The notes beneath the pieces were generated by a model. That model was not told where the DNA came from. It did no database searches and saw only the letters and a list, made by a program, of their open reading frames with translations. Positions 1 through 8,636 of a stretch of DNA of 45,005 nucleotides are shown here, piece after piece. Position 1 is the first letter of the stretch. Each line of letters opens with the position of its first letter. This DNA comes from an uncultured Flavobacteriaceae bacterium (GTDB taxonomy: Bacteria > Bacteroidota > Bacteroidia > Flavobacteriales > Flavobacteriaceae). The DNA lies in NCBI GenBank assembly GCA_905479835.1, contig CAJQNZ010000019.1, forward strand, positions 1 to 45,005. The letters are read 5' to 3'. Both the position numbers and the translations under genes were made by a program.

Positions 1-2064
1 AGCAAAATTCTCCCAAGTACTCTGATTGTCAACCCACTCATCTGTATATGCACCATTTTCTCTTATTCTAATATTTGCTGTACTAGGACTAGGAGGGTTG
101 TAATTATAATTAAAACCATCTGGTGTAATAAAATCACTATAGGTAACACCATCTACAACAATGTAATTAAGTATGTGCGGCTCTGTATGGTCGTTTAAAT
201 CTAAACTTGTAATTCCTGCAGGACCAAAGGAAACATTACTAAATGCTCCATCTTGATTGCTATCTGTTGCTACAAATGGGTTGCACTCTACAATATCCAA
301 TATCCCATCGTTATCATCGTCTAGATCATCAACATTTGGGACACCATCACCATCATAATCTTCTAAAACCACAACTGTGACTAATGCTATGTCACATAGT
401 CCATTGGCATCACATATTTGATACTCAAATGTATCGCTTCCAAAAAAGTCAGCATTTGGAGTGTATGTAATTTCGCCATTAGTTGTATTGATACTTATTG
501 AACCATTTGAAGGTTGCAATAAGCCTGTATTGTTAATAGTACTTACTACTATATTGTTATTTAAATCTGTATCTGTGGTTCCGTCTATATTGGTAAGTAC
601 ATTGTAGGTGATATCGCCTACGTTTTCTACCATCTCTCCCATAAAATCATCTACGGCACAAGGTCCTGCATCTATAGTGATATTCTCAGAAGTTGCTGTA
701 CATCCAGCCAATGGAGCAACACTTAATGTGTAAGTTCCTGGCAATACAATATCAGCATTTTGTCCTATGTATGTTTGCGTACCATTTAAAAATTGTCCGT
801 CTAAAGTTGTCCATTCATAATAATATCCTGCTATTGGATTGGTTGGAACTAGTGTTAAACTAGATTCACAATATATATCTCCTGGATCTGTAATTGATGC
901 ATCTACAGAAGTAGGAGCACCTAAAAAGGCATAAGGACCTGCAAAATCTTTAAGTTGTGATGTAAATGATGCCGATGATCTAGATTTTACAATTAATCTT
1001 GTAAATGGTGCATCACAAGCATTCCCTCCACTACCTAATGCAGGATCAATTCCTAAGGCAGTTAAGTTTAGACCTAATTCAGCAAATTGACCTGGCAAAT
1101 AATTGGGTGTTGCTGGCTGATTACTATCTTCATCAAAAGTCCCCCAAGGCGGACCAGTTATCGTTGAAGTATTAATTTGAGTAAAATTAGAACTCGATGG
1201 AATAATTACTTGTGCATACCCAAAACCATTAAAATCACCATCAAATTGTGTACCCCAAGAAAAATTAGCTGGAGTTATATTAGAAAAATCTGTACGCTTA
1301 ACCCATATTCTGGTTTCTAAATCGTCAATTGCGGAACCGTTATATGAAAAACCGATAACCATATCACCTGTAGCTATTATATTACCACTAGCATCAAATT
1401 CCCATGCTGTATGTCCTTGGTCTGGACCTGAATTAATAAATGAAGTTCCAGAAACTCCTATTTCTGATTTAAAAAATTCAAAATCTGCAAAGTGTGATCC
1501 AGTATTACCTACAGATGAAATTCCTAAATCTATCCACATATTATCATTTACCGTGGATCCTTCTCTCCTTATGTGTGCATAAATATCTGCTATATCATTA
1601 GCTTTTACAACTGAAGTTGTTCTAATTTCCCATTCTGTCATAGGATTGTCAGCATTTTTTACTCCTCCTATAAATAAAGTTTGATCTAAATTACCTGATA
1701 ACACTGAGTTCATATCAATATAATCTCTTGCGTAAACGGCGTCATATAAGATTCTACCATCTACAATATCATATTGACCAAAATTAGGACCTGCTACAAA
1801 AGGTGTATTGGATAATGAATTGGTAATCGTTGTAAAAGATGCTGTATTGGTCTCATCGATTACTCCTAAACCTGTAGCACCCATAAACCAATCATCGGTT
1901 CCTGTTACCACAGTCCCTGAGTACACATCTCCCCTTATGCTAAAATTTGCTGGATCTCCAGGAGTTGGTGTTTGGGTAAAACCTTGTAATGATATTAAAA
2001 AAACAAGCACAAGCATCGCTGCTTGATTCAAGTTTGTTAATTTTAATAAGTACTTTTTCTCCAT
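1..2064 (-). CDS. Large secreted multidomain protein, 3' end outside window
   Basis: The frame is open from an ATG at 2064 to the window edge (688 codons, no stop), so the C-terminus is missing. Residues 1-31 form a signal peptide (MEKKYLLKL, then a hydrophobic stretch ending in GFTQ). Residues of about 33-380 are a beta-rich region I cannot assign. A cadherin-like/Ig-like module lies at about 469-565 (starts CAVDDFMGEM, contains ITYTPNADFFGSDTFEY). A calcium-binding thrombospondin type-3 repeat follows at 569-590 (DYDGDGVPNVDD, DDDNDGILD). This architecture is typical of giant flavobacterial surface proteins exported by the type IX system and used in adhesion. The expected C-terminal sorting domain would lie outside the window, so T9SS export is an inference. 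It is monocistronic as far as can be seen. The annotation as a secreted multidomain protein is firm; a precise function is not possible. Confidence 0.85.
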   Translation of the reverse strand, partial: MEKKYLLKLTNLNQAAMLVLVFLISLQGFTQTPTPGDPANFSIRGDVYSGTVVTGTDDWFMGATGLGVIDETNTASFTTITNSLSNTPFVAGPNFGQYDIVDGRILYDAVYARDYIDMNSVLSGNLDQTLFIGGVKNADNPMTEWEIRTTSVVKANDIADIYAHIRREGSTVNDNMWIDLGISSVGNTGSHFADFEFFKSEIGVSGTSFINSGPDQGHTAWEFDASGNIIATGDMVIGFSYNGSAIDDLETRIWVKRTDFSNITPANFSWGTQFDGDFNGFGYAQVIIPSSSNFTQINTSTITGPPWGTFDEDSNQPATPNYLPGQFAELGLNLTALGIDPALGSGGNACDAPFTRLIVKSRSSASFTSQLKDFAGPYAFLGAPTSVDASITDPGDIYCESSLTLVPTNPIAGYYYEWTTLDGQFLNGTQTYIGQNADIVLPGTYTLSVAPLAGCTATSENITIDAGPCAVDDFMGEMVENVGDITYNVLTNIDGTTDTDLNNNIVVSTINNTGLLQPSNGSISINTTNGEITYTPNADFFGSDTFEYQICDANGLCDIALVTVVVLEDYDGDGVPNVDDLDDDNDGILDIVECNPFVATDSNQDGAFSNVSFGPAGITSLDLNDHTEPHILNYIVVDGVTYSDFITPDGFNYNYNPPSPSTANIRIRENGAYTDEWVDNQSTWENFA

Positions 2065-2269
2065 TTTACAATGTTAGAGGGGTTTATCCAAAAATTTTCT
2101 TTTATCCGTGCTTTCTGTATTGTTTCAATTAATACTTTAGACACACTAAAATTATCTAAGTCACATATAATAACTTGTTAATAACTTCAGTCATTTTAAA
2201 ATTTAATTTTTTTCTTTTTAATAGCAATTGGGTAAAGGTACTCAGTTCAAGGCTAGGCCTGAATTTGAA

Positions 2270-2277
2270 CAAAAATA
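2270..2277 (-). promoter_or_regulatory. Candidate -7 box of the secreted-protein gene
   Basis: On the minus strand this reads TATTTTTG, a perfect match to the Bacteroidota -7 consensus TAnnTTTG. A TTG lies 16 bases further upstream (2294-2296), slightly short of the usual spacing. It would give a leader of about 200 bases that starts with a small stem-loop (TTCAaGGC / GCCTGAA, about 2246-2263). This is a pattern match only. Confidence 0.35.
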
Positions 2278-2295
2278 ATATTTTATTTATTAACA

Positions 2296-2324
2296 ATTAA
2301 CATAAATTAACATAAATTAACAAA
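2296..2324. repeat. Short tandem repeat, 10-base unit
   Basis: A 10-base unit ATTAACATAA is repeated about 2.8 times directly upstream of the candidate promoter of the secreted-protein gene. A second simple repeat, about six copies of ATT, lies at 2362-2381. Together with the -7 candidate these are the only structures seen in the 395-base gap 2065-2459; otherwise it is AT-rich with no coding signal. Confidence 0.6.
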
Positions 2325-2459
2325 TGGCAGATATGTATCGATAAATGGTAACGGCTTTTTCTTTATTATTATTATTATTATGTTTTTAACTTCCACAAAA
2401 TAAGAAGGTTACAAGGATATAAATTCCTTTATTTCAACTACTACTTATAAATCAGTATT

Positions 2460-3227
2460 TTATACCATGTGCACGAGTGCAGAAGTATTTCTTACGTTGA
2501 ATTTTTTTATTAAATTCTGACGATGGGTATTGACAGTTGCTGTAGAAATAAATAGTTTTCTTGCAATTTCTCCACTAGTTTCTCCTTTGGAAATTAATGC
2601 CAAAATCTCTTTTTCTCTTTTAGTTAATTTTATCTCATCACTAAGGGAACTATTTAACTCCTTTTTAAATTTATCCAACTTTGCAATTAATTTATCTTTC
2701 TTTTTATTTTTATGAGTTGAAATGTATTTTATATCTACATATGGATCTTTTTTAATTCCTACCATATCTGTTACGTCAAAAATTGAGACCAACAATATAG
2801 GCTCAGAAATTAAAGAGTTCATATTTCTTACAAAAGCCAGATTTCTTAAAAAAGTTCGAGCATTTCCTTCTTGCAATGTTACTGTATAACGCAATTGAAA
2901 TAGTATGGAAACATCTATTAATTTATTGAAATCCATAAATTTCATACACTTTCTATCTGCGGCTAAAATCTTATCTCTCTGATCAGGATCAACGGCAGCT
3001 ATTATGTCTTTTAAACCGTCTTGTTCTGGATTGTTAAAATCAAGATTGTAGTTCTGTTCGTGTAATACAGTTTCTTTACTATTAATATTTAATAAAGCAA
3101 CAAAATCTGGCTTGTTAAACTCTATATATCGACTTAAAAACCTTTTATACTTTTCATAATCAATTCCTTCTGAAGTATTAAAATCATTATAAGATTCAAA
3201 AATTTTATTTAGATTGTATTCTTCCAT
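2460..3227 (-). CDS. LuxR-family transcriptional regulator with PAS-like N-terminus
   Basis: 255-residue DNA-binding regulator. The C-terminal residues 201-255 are a GerE/LuxR helix-turn-helix (LTKREKEILALISKGETSGE, then TATVNTHRQNL and a KKF-N-VRN motif). Residues of about 40-165 resemble the PAS-like sensory region of flavobacterial LuxR regulators (FVALLNINSKE through LLVSIFDVTDM). About 30 lysine-rich residues link the two. There is no receiver domain and no transmembrane segment, so it is a cytoplasmic one-component regulator whose ligand cannot be read from sequence. It lies between the secreted-protein gene and a serine hydrolase gene, all on the same strand but with wide gaps, so it is probably transcribed alone. 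Two inverted repeats lie just upstream and may be its own operator. Family assignment is sure; regulon unknown. Confidence 0.9.
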   Translation of the reverse strand: MEEYNLNKIFESYNDFNTSEGIDYEKYKRFLSRYIEFNKPDFVALLNINSKETVLHEQNYNLDFNNPEQDGLKDIIAAVDPDQRDKILAADRKCMKFMDFNKLIDVSILFQLRYTVTLQEGNARTFLRNLAFVRNMNSLISEPILLVSIFDVTDMVGIKKDPYVDIKYISTHKNKKKDKLIAKLDKFKKELNSSLSDEIKLTKREKEILALISKGETSGEIARKLFISTATVNTHRQNLIKKFNVRNTSALVHMV

Positions 3228-3241
3228 ACTTTTATAAAGTA

Positions 3242-3315
3242 GTGTTTAACTATTTGGTGAAATTAAATTAATTTTGTTAAACACGCAATTATTAGGTGTC
3301 ACTTAATTATGACAC
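3242..3315 (-). promoter_or_regulatory. Two inverted repeats upstream of the LuxR gene (candidate operator)
   Basis: A perfect 9-base inverted repeat GTGTTTAAC (3242-3250) / GTTAAACAC (3276-3284) with a 25-base spacer ends 15 bases before the regulator's ATG. Further upstream is GTGTCA (3296-3301) / TGACAC (3310-3315) with an 8-base spacer. Neither has a terminator-like T-run. Their position fits an autoregulatory site, which is an inference. Confidence 0.4.
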
Positions 3316-3364
3316 AGAAACTTTCATAAAGTCACATGTTTTTTGGATTATAGTTTTGCGATTT

Positions 3365-4795
3365 TTACTTTGTGGGTCTTGGGTCTTTAACTACTGCTAT
3401 AATTTCTTTCAATAAATCGTTGTAGGATTGGTTTCCTAGTTCGAATTCAACAACATGTGCATTCTCATCAGACTTTAAGCCTCTTTTTGCTAGTTTTTCA
3501 TCTGTATTACTGAATGTAATTCCTGTTCTTACTACAACCAAGTCTTTAGAAGGAATAATCATCACGCGTTGTCCTTGGTAACCGTCCGCCATATACATGT
3601 CTTTAGGAACATCTGGAAGGTGACCTCCTGCATTCAACCAGAATTGTGCACCATAAATTCCCTCTGATGTAGGCGTAGGTGTTGCTGTATATCTCACCCA
3701 ATCTTCACTGATAATCTGTTCACTGTTCCATTTCCCATTATTTAAATACAGTAAACCATATCTAGCCCAATCTCTTGTAGTTGCCCAAGGATAAGAAGAT
3801 GCAACATAGTTTCCTGCTAGATCCGTTTCAATTACCATAGAATACATTCCTATTTTATCAATTAAATCAGTATACCAAAAATCCAAATATGCTTGATGTG
3901 TTGGAAATTGTTGTCTTACTATTCTTGACAATAAATTACTTGTGCCTGAAGAATAATTCCAACTTTGATTCGGCTTTCCTATCAATGGTTTATGCATCTG
4001 CGCGAGTGTCATATCTGTATCCTGATACAACATCTTGGTCACGTCAGAAATCGCAGTGTAGTCTTCATTCCATTCAAGACCACTGTTCATCTGTAGTAAA
4101 TTATGAGTCGTTATCTGAGAACGCTCATCATTTTTCCATGCATCAATCGGCGCTGGATTATGAATATCTAGCCTGCCTTGTTGATCCATAACTCCCATAA
4201 TTGTGCTGACGATACTTTTTCCCATCGACCATCCGAGTATCCGTGTGTTTTTATCAAATCCTTCAATATACCTTTCCGCAATAATTTGATTCTTGTAGAC
4301 GATCAACAATGAGCGAGTTGTATTGTCCTCTGTATTTTGATCAAAATAGGACGCTACAACATTCTCTAATTTCGCATAATCAATAGATGAAAAAACAGTG
4401 TCTTTCTGTGGTAAATTTCCATATGGAAATGGCAAATTTTTAGGTGTTTTATTCCTATAAGGAACCCTATAGGAAGCCTTAGGATCATAATCATCATTAA
4501 CAACAACAACTCCCAATCCTTCTCTGTAAATTGCTTTTCTTTTTTTAAGCCCAAAAACGCTTGAAATAACAGATTTTTCATCCATATTAACTTCGTTGGA
4601 AGCCATTTTTATGGGCGAAAAATCAGTATCTTTTCGTTCTATAGACTCTTGAATTCTATTAGATAAAAATACTACTGAAGCAGTACTTTTGGCAGAAAAA
4701 CCTGAGATTAATACAAATTTCGGATAGGTTTTATATATACTGTAAGCGGCTCCTAAAAGGAGAAGTCCTAAAAAATAGTTGATATATTTTTTCAT
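3365..4795 (-). CDS. Serine hydrolase, class C beta-lactamase / penicillin-binding fold
   Basis: 476-residue protein of the beta-lactamase-related serine hydrolase family (PF00144). The nucleophile motif SxxK is S190-M-G-K193 (ILGWSMGKSIVST). The second motif is Y281-S-S. The third, KTG-like position is probably the DGYQGQ motif at 404-409. Residues 5-20 are a hydrophobic signal or membrane anchor, so the enzyme is probably periplasmic or envelope-bound. Residues 35-130 are a family-variable extension. Members of this fold hydrolyse esters, D-amino-acid peptides or beta-lactams; the sequence does not decide between them, and true resistance activity should not be assumed. The gene is followed 137 bases later by the LuxR gene. 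Start at ATG 4795 gives a well-formed signal region. Confidence 0.88.
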   Translation of the reverse strand: MKKYINYFLGLLLLGAAYSIYKTYPKFVLISGFSAKSTASVVFLSNRIQESIERKDTDFSPIKMASNEVNMDEKSVISSVFGLKKRKAIYREGLGVVVVNDDYDPKASYRVPYRNKTPKNLPFPYGNLPQKDTVFSSIDYAKLENVVASYFDQNTEDNTTRSLLIVYKNQIIAERYIEGFDKNTRILGWSMGKSIVSTIMGVMDQQGRLDIHNPAPIDAWKNDERSQITTHNLLQMNSGLEWNEDYTAISDVTKMLYQDTDMTLAQMHKPLIGKPNQSWNYSSGTSNLLSRIVRQQFPTHQAYLDFWYTDLIDKIGMYSMVIETDLAGNYVASSYPWATTRDWARYGLLYLNNGKWNSEQIISEDWVRYTATPTPTSEGIYGAQFWLNAGGHLPDVPKDMYMADGYQGQRVMIIPSKDLVVVRTGITFSNTDEKLAKRGLKSDENAHVVEFELGNQSYNDLLKEIIAVVKDPRPTK

Positions 4796-5297
4796 GAGTG
4801 GATCTTTTTATTTTTATGGTTCGTAAAATGGTACAAAGTCACAAAGTTCGTCATTCTCAAAATTAATACAGAATTCCATAGTAACAATAGACACAAGAAA
4901 AAAATACATCAGAAAATGATGAGATTTATTACATTTTCTGTCGTTTATTCCGAATTTCCAACTTTTAATTATTAACTTTTCTTATTTGAAACAAAAATAC
5001 ATTTTTAAACAAAACCATTTCTTATGAAGTATAATTTCCTATTGTTTTGTAAATTTGCTTTAAACCTATTCTGCATTAGAAGTTAAAAGAATTTTTAAGT
5101 TGTGAGTTCGAGTAATTTTTTGATAAAAAAGTATATCAATAACAAAATAAGTGGTTAAAACTCTTATTTTAAATAGTATTACTGAACGAAATCAAAGTAC
5201 AAGTTTTACTCCTTCTAATGATATAATTAAATAGAATTGAAAGAATTTTATCAAAATGTAAAATGGTTTTTTTTAAGAATGATTCCAAACAAGATGT
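4796..5297. other. Intergenic region of 502 bases
   Basis: This is the divergent region between the serine hydrolase gene and sufS. The right part (5101-5241) is a degenerate copy of the long interspersed repeat. The left part holds a 9-bp stem CAGAAAATG (4910-4918) / CATTTTCTG (4932-4940), followed on the minus strand by a T-run at about 4896-4902. That would place a terminator-like hairpin about 100 bases upstream of the hydrolase start. No coding signal was found elsewhere. Confidence 0.5.
5101..5241. repeat. Long interspersed palindromic repeat, degenerate copy
   Basis: Begins GAGTTCGAGTAATTTTTTGA and aligns over its whole length with the copy at 6527-6669 and, more loosely, with 30361-30477. 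Shared blocks include the TTCGAGT left end, an internal ACTCTTATT/ATTCTTATT block, a TTTTACTC block and a GAATTGA right end. The terminal inverted repeat has decayed. Confidence 0.65.
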
Positions 5298-6512
5298 ATG
5301 CTAGATATTACTAAAATTCGTGCCGATTTTCCGATATTAAATAGAACTGTGAATGGAAAACCACTCGTCTATTTCGACAATGCAGCAACTTCTCAGACAC
5401 CTCAAGTAGTCATTGATGCTATTGTTGATTATTATAGTAATTACAATGCCAATATCCATCGTGGAGTACATACCTTGAGTCAAGAGGCTACCGATAAATA
5501 TGAAGAGGCTCGAATGAAATTACAGCGACATTTCAATGCTGAAAAATCCTTTGAAATTATTTTTACTTCAGGAACTACCGAAAGTATTAATATAGTAGCG
5601 AATGGTTTTACTTCCTTACTTGCTTCAGGTGATGAGATTATTGTTTCTGCACTGGAACACCATTCCAATATTGTTCCTTGGCAAATGCTCTGTGAGCGCA
5701 CTGGCGCTCTTTTAAAAGTCATTCCGATGAATGAAGAAGGAGTGCTGGAAATGGAAGCATACGATAAGATGTTGTCTGAAAAAACCAAAATCGTGTTTGT
5801 CAATCATATTTCCAATGCACTAGGGACGATCAATCCCATAAAAGAAATTATTGATAAAGCACATGCTGTAGGTGCTGCCGTTTTAATTGATGGTGCTCAA
5901 GCGTGTCCACATATTCAGCCAGACTTTCAAGAGCTTGACGTCGATTTTTATGTCGCTTCTGCTCATAAAATTTATGGTCCTACAGGTGTTGGAATATTGT
6001 ATGGAAAAGAAAAATGGCTTAAGAAGCTTCCTCCGTATCAAGGTGGAGGAGAAATGATAAAAGAAGTAACATTTGAAAAAACAACCTATGCAGGATTGCC
6101 TCATAAATTTGAAGCAGGAACACCCAATATATGTGGAGGAATCGCATTTGGAGCAGCCATTGATTATGCACAATCGATAGGATTTGAAGCAATAGAAAAA
6201 CGTGAAAAAGAGTTACTAGAATATGGAACCCAAGAGTTGTTAAAAATAGAAGGGCTTAAGATCTACGGTACTTCTGAGCATAAAACTTCTGTGATTTCAT
6301 TTAATATAGAAGGTATTCATCCGTATGATATCGGAACCATCGTTGACAAACTAGGAATTGCCGTAAGAACAGGTCATCATTGTGCGCAACCGATTATGGA
6401 TTATTATAAAATCCCAGGAACCGTAAGAGCATCATTTGCCTTTTACAATACGTTAGAAGAAATTGATGCACTCGTATACGCCGTTAAGAAAGCAAAATTG
6501 ATGCTCCTTTAA
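5298..6512 (+). CDS. sufS: Cysteine desulfurase SufS
   Basis: 404-residue PLP enzyme that removes sulfur from L-cysteine as a persulfide and feeds Fe-S cluster assembly. It has the aminotransferase class V fold with the cofactor lysine K224 in VASAHKIYGPTGVG, the LEHHSN motif at 119-124, and the catalytic cysteine C362 in VRTGHHCAQP. The short RTGHHCAQP loop is the SufS (group II) hallmark rather than IscS. Length is normal for the family, and ATG 5298 is the first start in frame. In many Flavobacteriia sufS follows sufBCD, but here no suf gene lies on either side: repeats flank it on both sides, and it appears to be transcribed alone in this window. Whether the rest of the suf operon is elsewhere cannot be seen. 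Confidence 0.95.
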   Translation: MLDITKIRADFPILNRTVNGKPLVYFDNAATSQTPQVVIDAIVDYYSNYNANIHRGVHTLSQEATDKYEEARMKLQRHFNAEKSFEIIFTSGTTESINIVANGFTSLLASGDEIIVSALEHHSNIVPWQMLCERTGALLKVIPMNEEGVLEMEAYDKMLSEKTKIVFVNHISNALGTINPIKEIIDKAHAVGAAVLIDGAQACPHIQPDFQELDVDFYVASAHKIYGPTGVGILYGKEKWLKKLPPYQGGGEMIKEVTFEKTTYAGLPHKFEAGTPNICGGIAFGAAIDYAQSIGFEAIEKREKELLEYGTQELLKIEGLKIYGTSEHKTSVISFNIEGIHPYDIGTIVDKLGIAVRTGHHCAQPIMDYYKIPGTVRASFAFYNTLEEIDALVYAVKKAKLMLL

Positions 6513-6526
6513 GTGTGTTTTCCGCA

Positions 6527-6669
6527 TGTCAGTTTGAGTAATTTTTTGATAAAATATCGTATCGAGAACTAATTACAAAAACTAAAATTCTTATTCTCAA
6601 TAATTCTGCTGATCGAAGTCTAACTAAGTATTTTACTCATTTCAATTGTAAAACCCTCTCGAATTGACA
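6527..6669. repeat. Long interspersed palindromic repeat (143 bp)
   Basis: Left end TGTCAGTTTGAGTAA and right end CTCTCGAATTGACA are near inverted complements (terminal inverted repeat). Inside, GTATCGAGAAC is loosely mirrored by TTCTTATTCTCAATA. It lies 14 bases after the sufS stop, so it could also act as the transcript's 3' hairpin. The remaining gap to the metalloprotease gene (6670-6916) is AT-rich and holds only a promoter candidate. Confidence 0.75.
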
Positions 6670-6853
6670 TAATTTTATTTTAACACGCAACAACTATTTT
6701 TTTAAATACTTGATCCTTATTTATATTTAAACTCAACATTATCCACTACCGAATAACTATTAATTCCATAATAAATAGTGTATTTAGCCTAATTATATTG
6801 TGTGTGTTTTATAAATCCTTAACAAATGTTCTTAAATTTTATTAAAATATTGT

Positions 6854-6861
6854 TATATTCG
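6854..6861 (+). promoter_or_regulatory. Candidate -7 box of the metalloprotease gene
   Basis: TATATTCG resembles the Bacteroidota TAnnTTTG box with one mismatch. It lies 55 bases before the chosen ATG. No clear -33 TTTG was found. Weak. Confidence 0.3.
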
Positions 6862-6916
6862 CAAAGCTCACTCAATGAGTAGTTTAATTATTAACCCTTT
6901 TAAATTAATTTTAAGA

Positions 6917-7984
6917 ATGAAAAAAGTCTCATTTTTGCTGCTTGCGATAGCGGCGCTTGTTATGTCATGTGATGACAGTAATGAAAATGTATTGCCACAA
7001 CAAGATGTATCTACTGCTCAAGAAATTGACATGAGTAATTTCTATCTAGTCACTGATGATGAAGAATTATCAAGAACAACATCATCAAAAAACTCATCTA
7101 AAAATTGTTCTTCAATGGAAGTATTGAATAGACAATTAAAAGAAAATCCAGGATTATACAATAAAATGTATAACGCTGAATTACATACTAGAAATCATAC
7201 TGCTAAAGGAAAACCAGACAAACCAGGAGGTGGTGGCTCAGGAGGAGGAGATACTGATGTAGATGTAGCTATTGTTGCTGACAACCTAGGTGTTATTAAT
7301 ATTCCTGTATATGTTCATATTGTTTATCCTGATGCAAATAGTATTTCTAATGCACAAGTAACATCTCAAATGAATGTTTTAAATTCAGATTTTTCAAGTA
7401 CTAATGTAGATCAACTACCTACAGGAACCACGTTTGAAAATGATGCTACAGATGCTGGATTTAGTTTCTCATTAGCAGGAACTTTCAGACATGATAATTC
7501 TACATCATCTTGGGGAACTAATGATGCTGTAAAAACTGCTTATCCACCTATAACACCAGAAACTCATATGAATATTTGGGTTTGTAATATAGGAGGTGGA
7601 ATCTTAGGTTATGCTCAATTTCCAGGTACTAAAACTCCTGCAACAGATGGTATTGTTTTAGGTGGAGATTATTTCGGAGTTACTAGTGGTGTTTATGGAG
7701 CTGGGAGAACAGCAACTCATGAAGTAGGTCACTATTTAAACTTACGTCATATTTGGGGAGATGGAAGATGTCGTCAAGACGATTTTGTTGCTGATACCCC
7801 AACTGCTGGATCATCTAACGGAGGATGTCCTACATTCCCATCTTCAAGTTGTAAATCTGCTGATATGACAATGAACTATATGGATTATACTTATGATGCT
7901 TGTATGTACATGTTTACTGACGGTCAACGTAATAGAATGAGAGCAATATTTACTTCTGGCGGAGCTAGAGAGTCTATGTTGTAA
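6917..7984 (+). CDS. Secreted zinc metalloprotease lipoprotein, M43 (pappalysin-like) family
   Basis: 355-residue secreted protease. The start chosen is ATG 6917 rather than the in-frame ATG 6875, because MKKVSFLLLAIAALVMSC is a classic lipoprotein signal with the lipidated Cys at residue 18. Residues 19-95 are a propeptide-like region, followed by a Gly/Lys-rich linker (KGKPDKPGGGGSGGG). The catalytic zinc motif of metzincins, HExxHxxxxxH, is at H268-E-V-G-H272 with the third ligand H278 (HEVGHYLNLRHIWG). The Met-turn follows as MNYMDY around residue 320. Several Cys pairs after the active site suggest disulfides. M43 proteases of Bacteroidota degrade extracellular protein, but the substrate is unknown. 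It stands alone and ends in a strong hairpin terminator. Confidence 0.9.
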   Translation: MKKVSFLLLAIAALVMSCDDSNENVLPQQDVSTAQEIDMSNFYLVTDDEELSRTTSSKNSSKNCSSMEVLNRQLKENPGLYNKMYNAELHTRNHTAKGKPDKPGGGGSGGGDTDVDVAIVADNLGVINIPVYVHIVYPDANSISNAQVTSQMNVLNSDFSSTNVDQLPTGTTFENDATDAGFSFSLAGTFRHDNSTSSWGTNDAVKTAYPPITPETHMNIWVCNIGGGILGYAQFPGTKTPATDGIVLGGDYFGVTSGVYGAGRTATHEVGHYLNLRHIWGDGRCRQDDFVADTPTAGSSNGGCPTFPSSSCKSADMTMNYMDYTYDACMYMFTDGQRNRMRAIFTSGGARESML

Positions 7985-8005
7985 TAATCGTTTTAAAAAT
8001 TATTT

Positions 8006-8033
8006 AAAAGCGCCATTTTATGGCGCTTTTTTT
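8006..8033 (+). terminator. Rho-independent terminator after the metalloprotease gene
   Basis: Perfect 10-bp stem AAAAGCGCCA (8006-8015) / TGGCGCTTTT (8021-8030) with a TTTTA loop and a continuing T-run to 8033. It begins 22 bases after the stop codon. Confidence 0.9.
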
Positions 8034-8062
8034 ATCTTTACTTTTATAAATTTATAATAAAA

Positions 8063-8464
8063 ATGAAACTTATCCTATATAGTTTTTCCCTTCTAATGCT
8101 CTCTAATTGTGATTCAAAAGCTCTTGAAAAAATGACTTTAAATTATAAGGCTGCTACTCGTGGAAGTTCAGTTACATTAGATGCAAATTCTTCTGAAATT
8201 CTATATTCGGATATGAATGTTGATAGAAAAATAACTTTGTCAAAAAAACAATGGAATGAAATAAAAGAATTCGTCTCTAAAATAGATGTAAACGAAGTTC
8301 AAAACCTAACTGCCCCTTCTGAAAGAAGCCATACAGACAGATCTTTAGTTGCTACTTTAAGTATTATAATTGAAGATAAAACTTATGAATCGGTGAATTT
8401 CGATCATGGAAATCCGCCAAAAGAAATAAAACCTTTGATACAATATTTGTTTCAACATTTTTAA
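8063..8464 (+). CDS. Small lipoprotein of unknown function
   Basis: 133-residue protein, not recognised. The N-terminus MKLILYSFSLLMLSNC fits a lipoprotein signal with the lipidated Cys at residue 16, so it is probably anchored in the envelope. The mature part is mixed alpha/beta by composition with a SILYSD-type block, one central tryptophan (QWNEIKEFV) and a C-terminal helix ending LIQYLFQHF. There are no recognisable catalytic residues. It follows the terminator of the metalloprotease gene by about 30 bases and so needs its own promoter. No partner is suggested by context. Confidence 0.65.
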   Translation: MKLILYSFSLLMLSNCDSKALEKMTLNYKAATRGSSVTLDANSSEILYSDMNVDRKITLSKKQWNEIKEFVSKIDVNEVQNLTAPSERSHTDRSLVATLSIIIEDKTYESVNFDHGNPPKEIKPLIQYLFQHF

Positions 8465-8636
8465 ATAGTTAAAATTTATATCACTTTATCTAATTATTGA
8501 TTTTTATTATAAAAATAGAGTTTGTTAAAGCGTTTCTAATCCTTTTTTATTTTAAACCAATATGTTTCTGTGTGTTTTGCTTCAAGTGGCTTTAAAGTAA
8601 GTTTAAAATAAGTTTTTTCTTTTTCTAATAAAAAAA

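Noticed and set aside
6875..6916. Earlier ATG for the metalloprotease gene
   Set aside because: It would place 14 residues before a perfect lipoprotein signal; ATG 6917 fits better.
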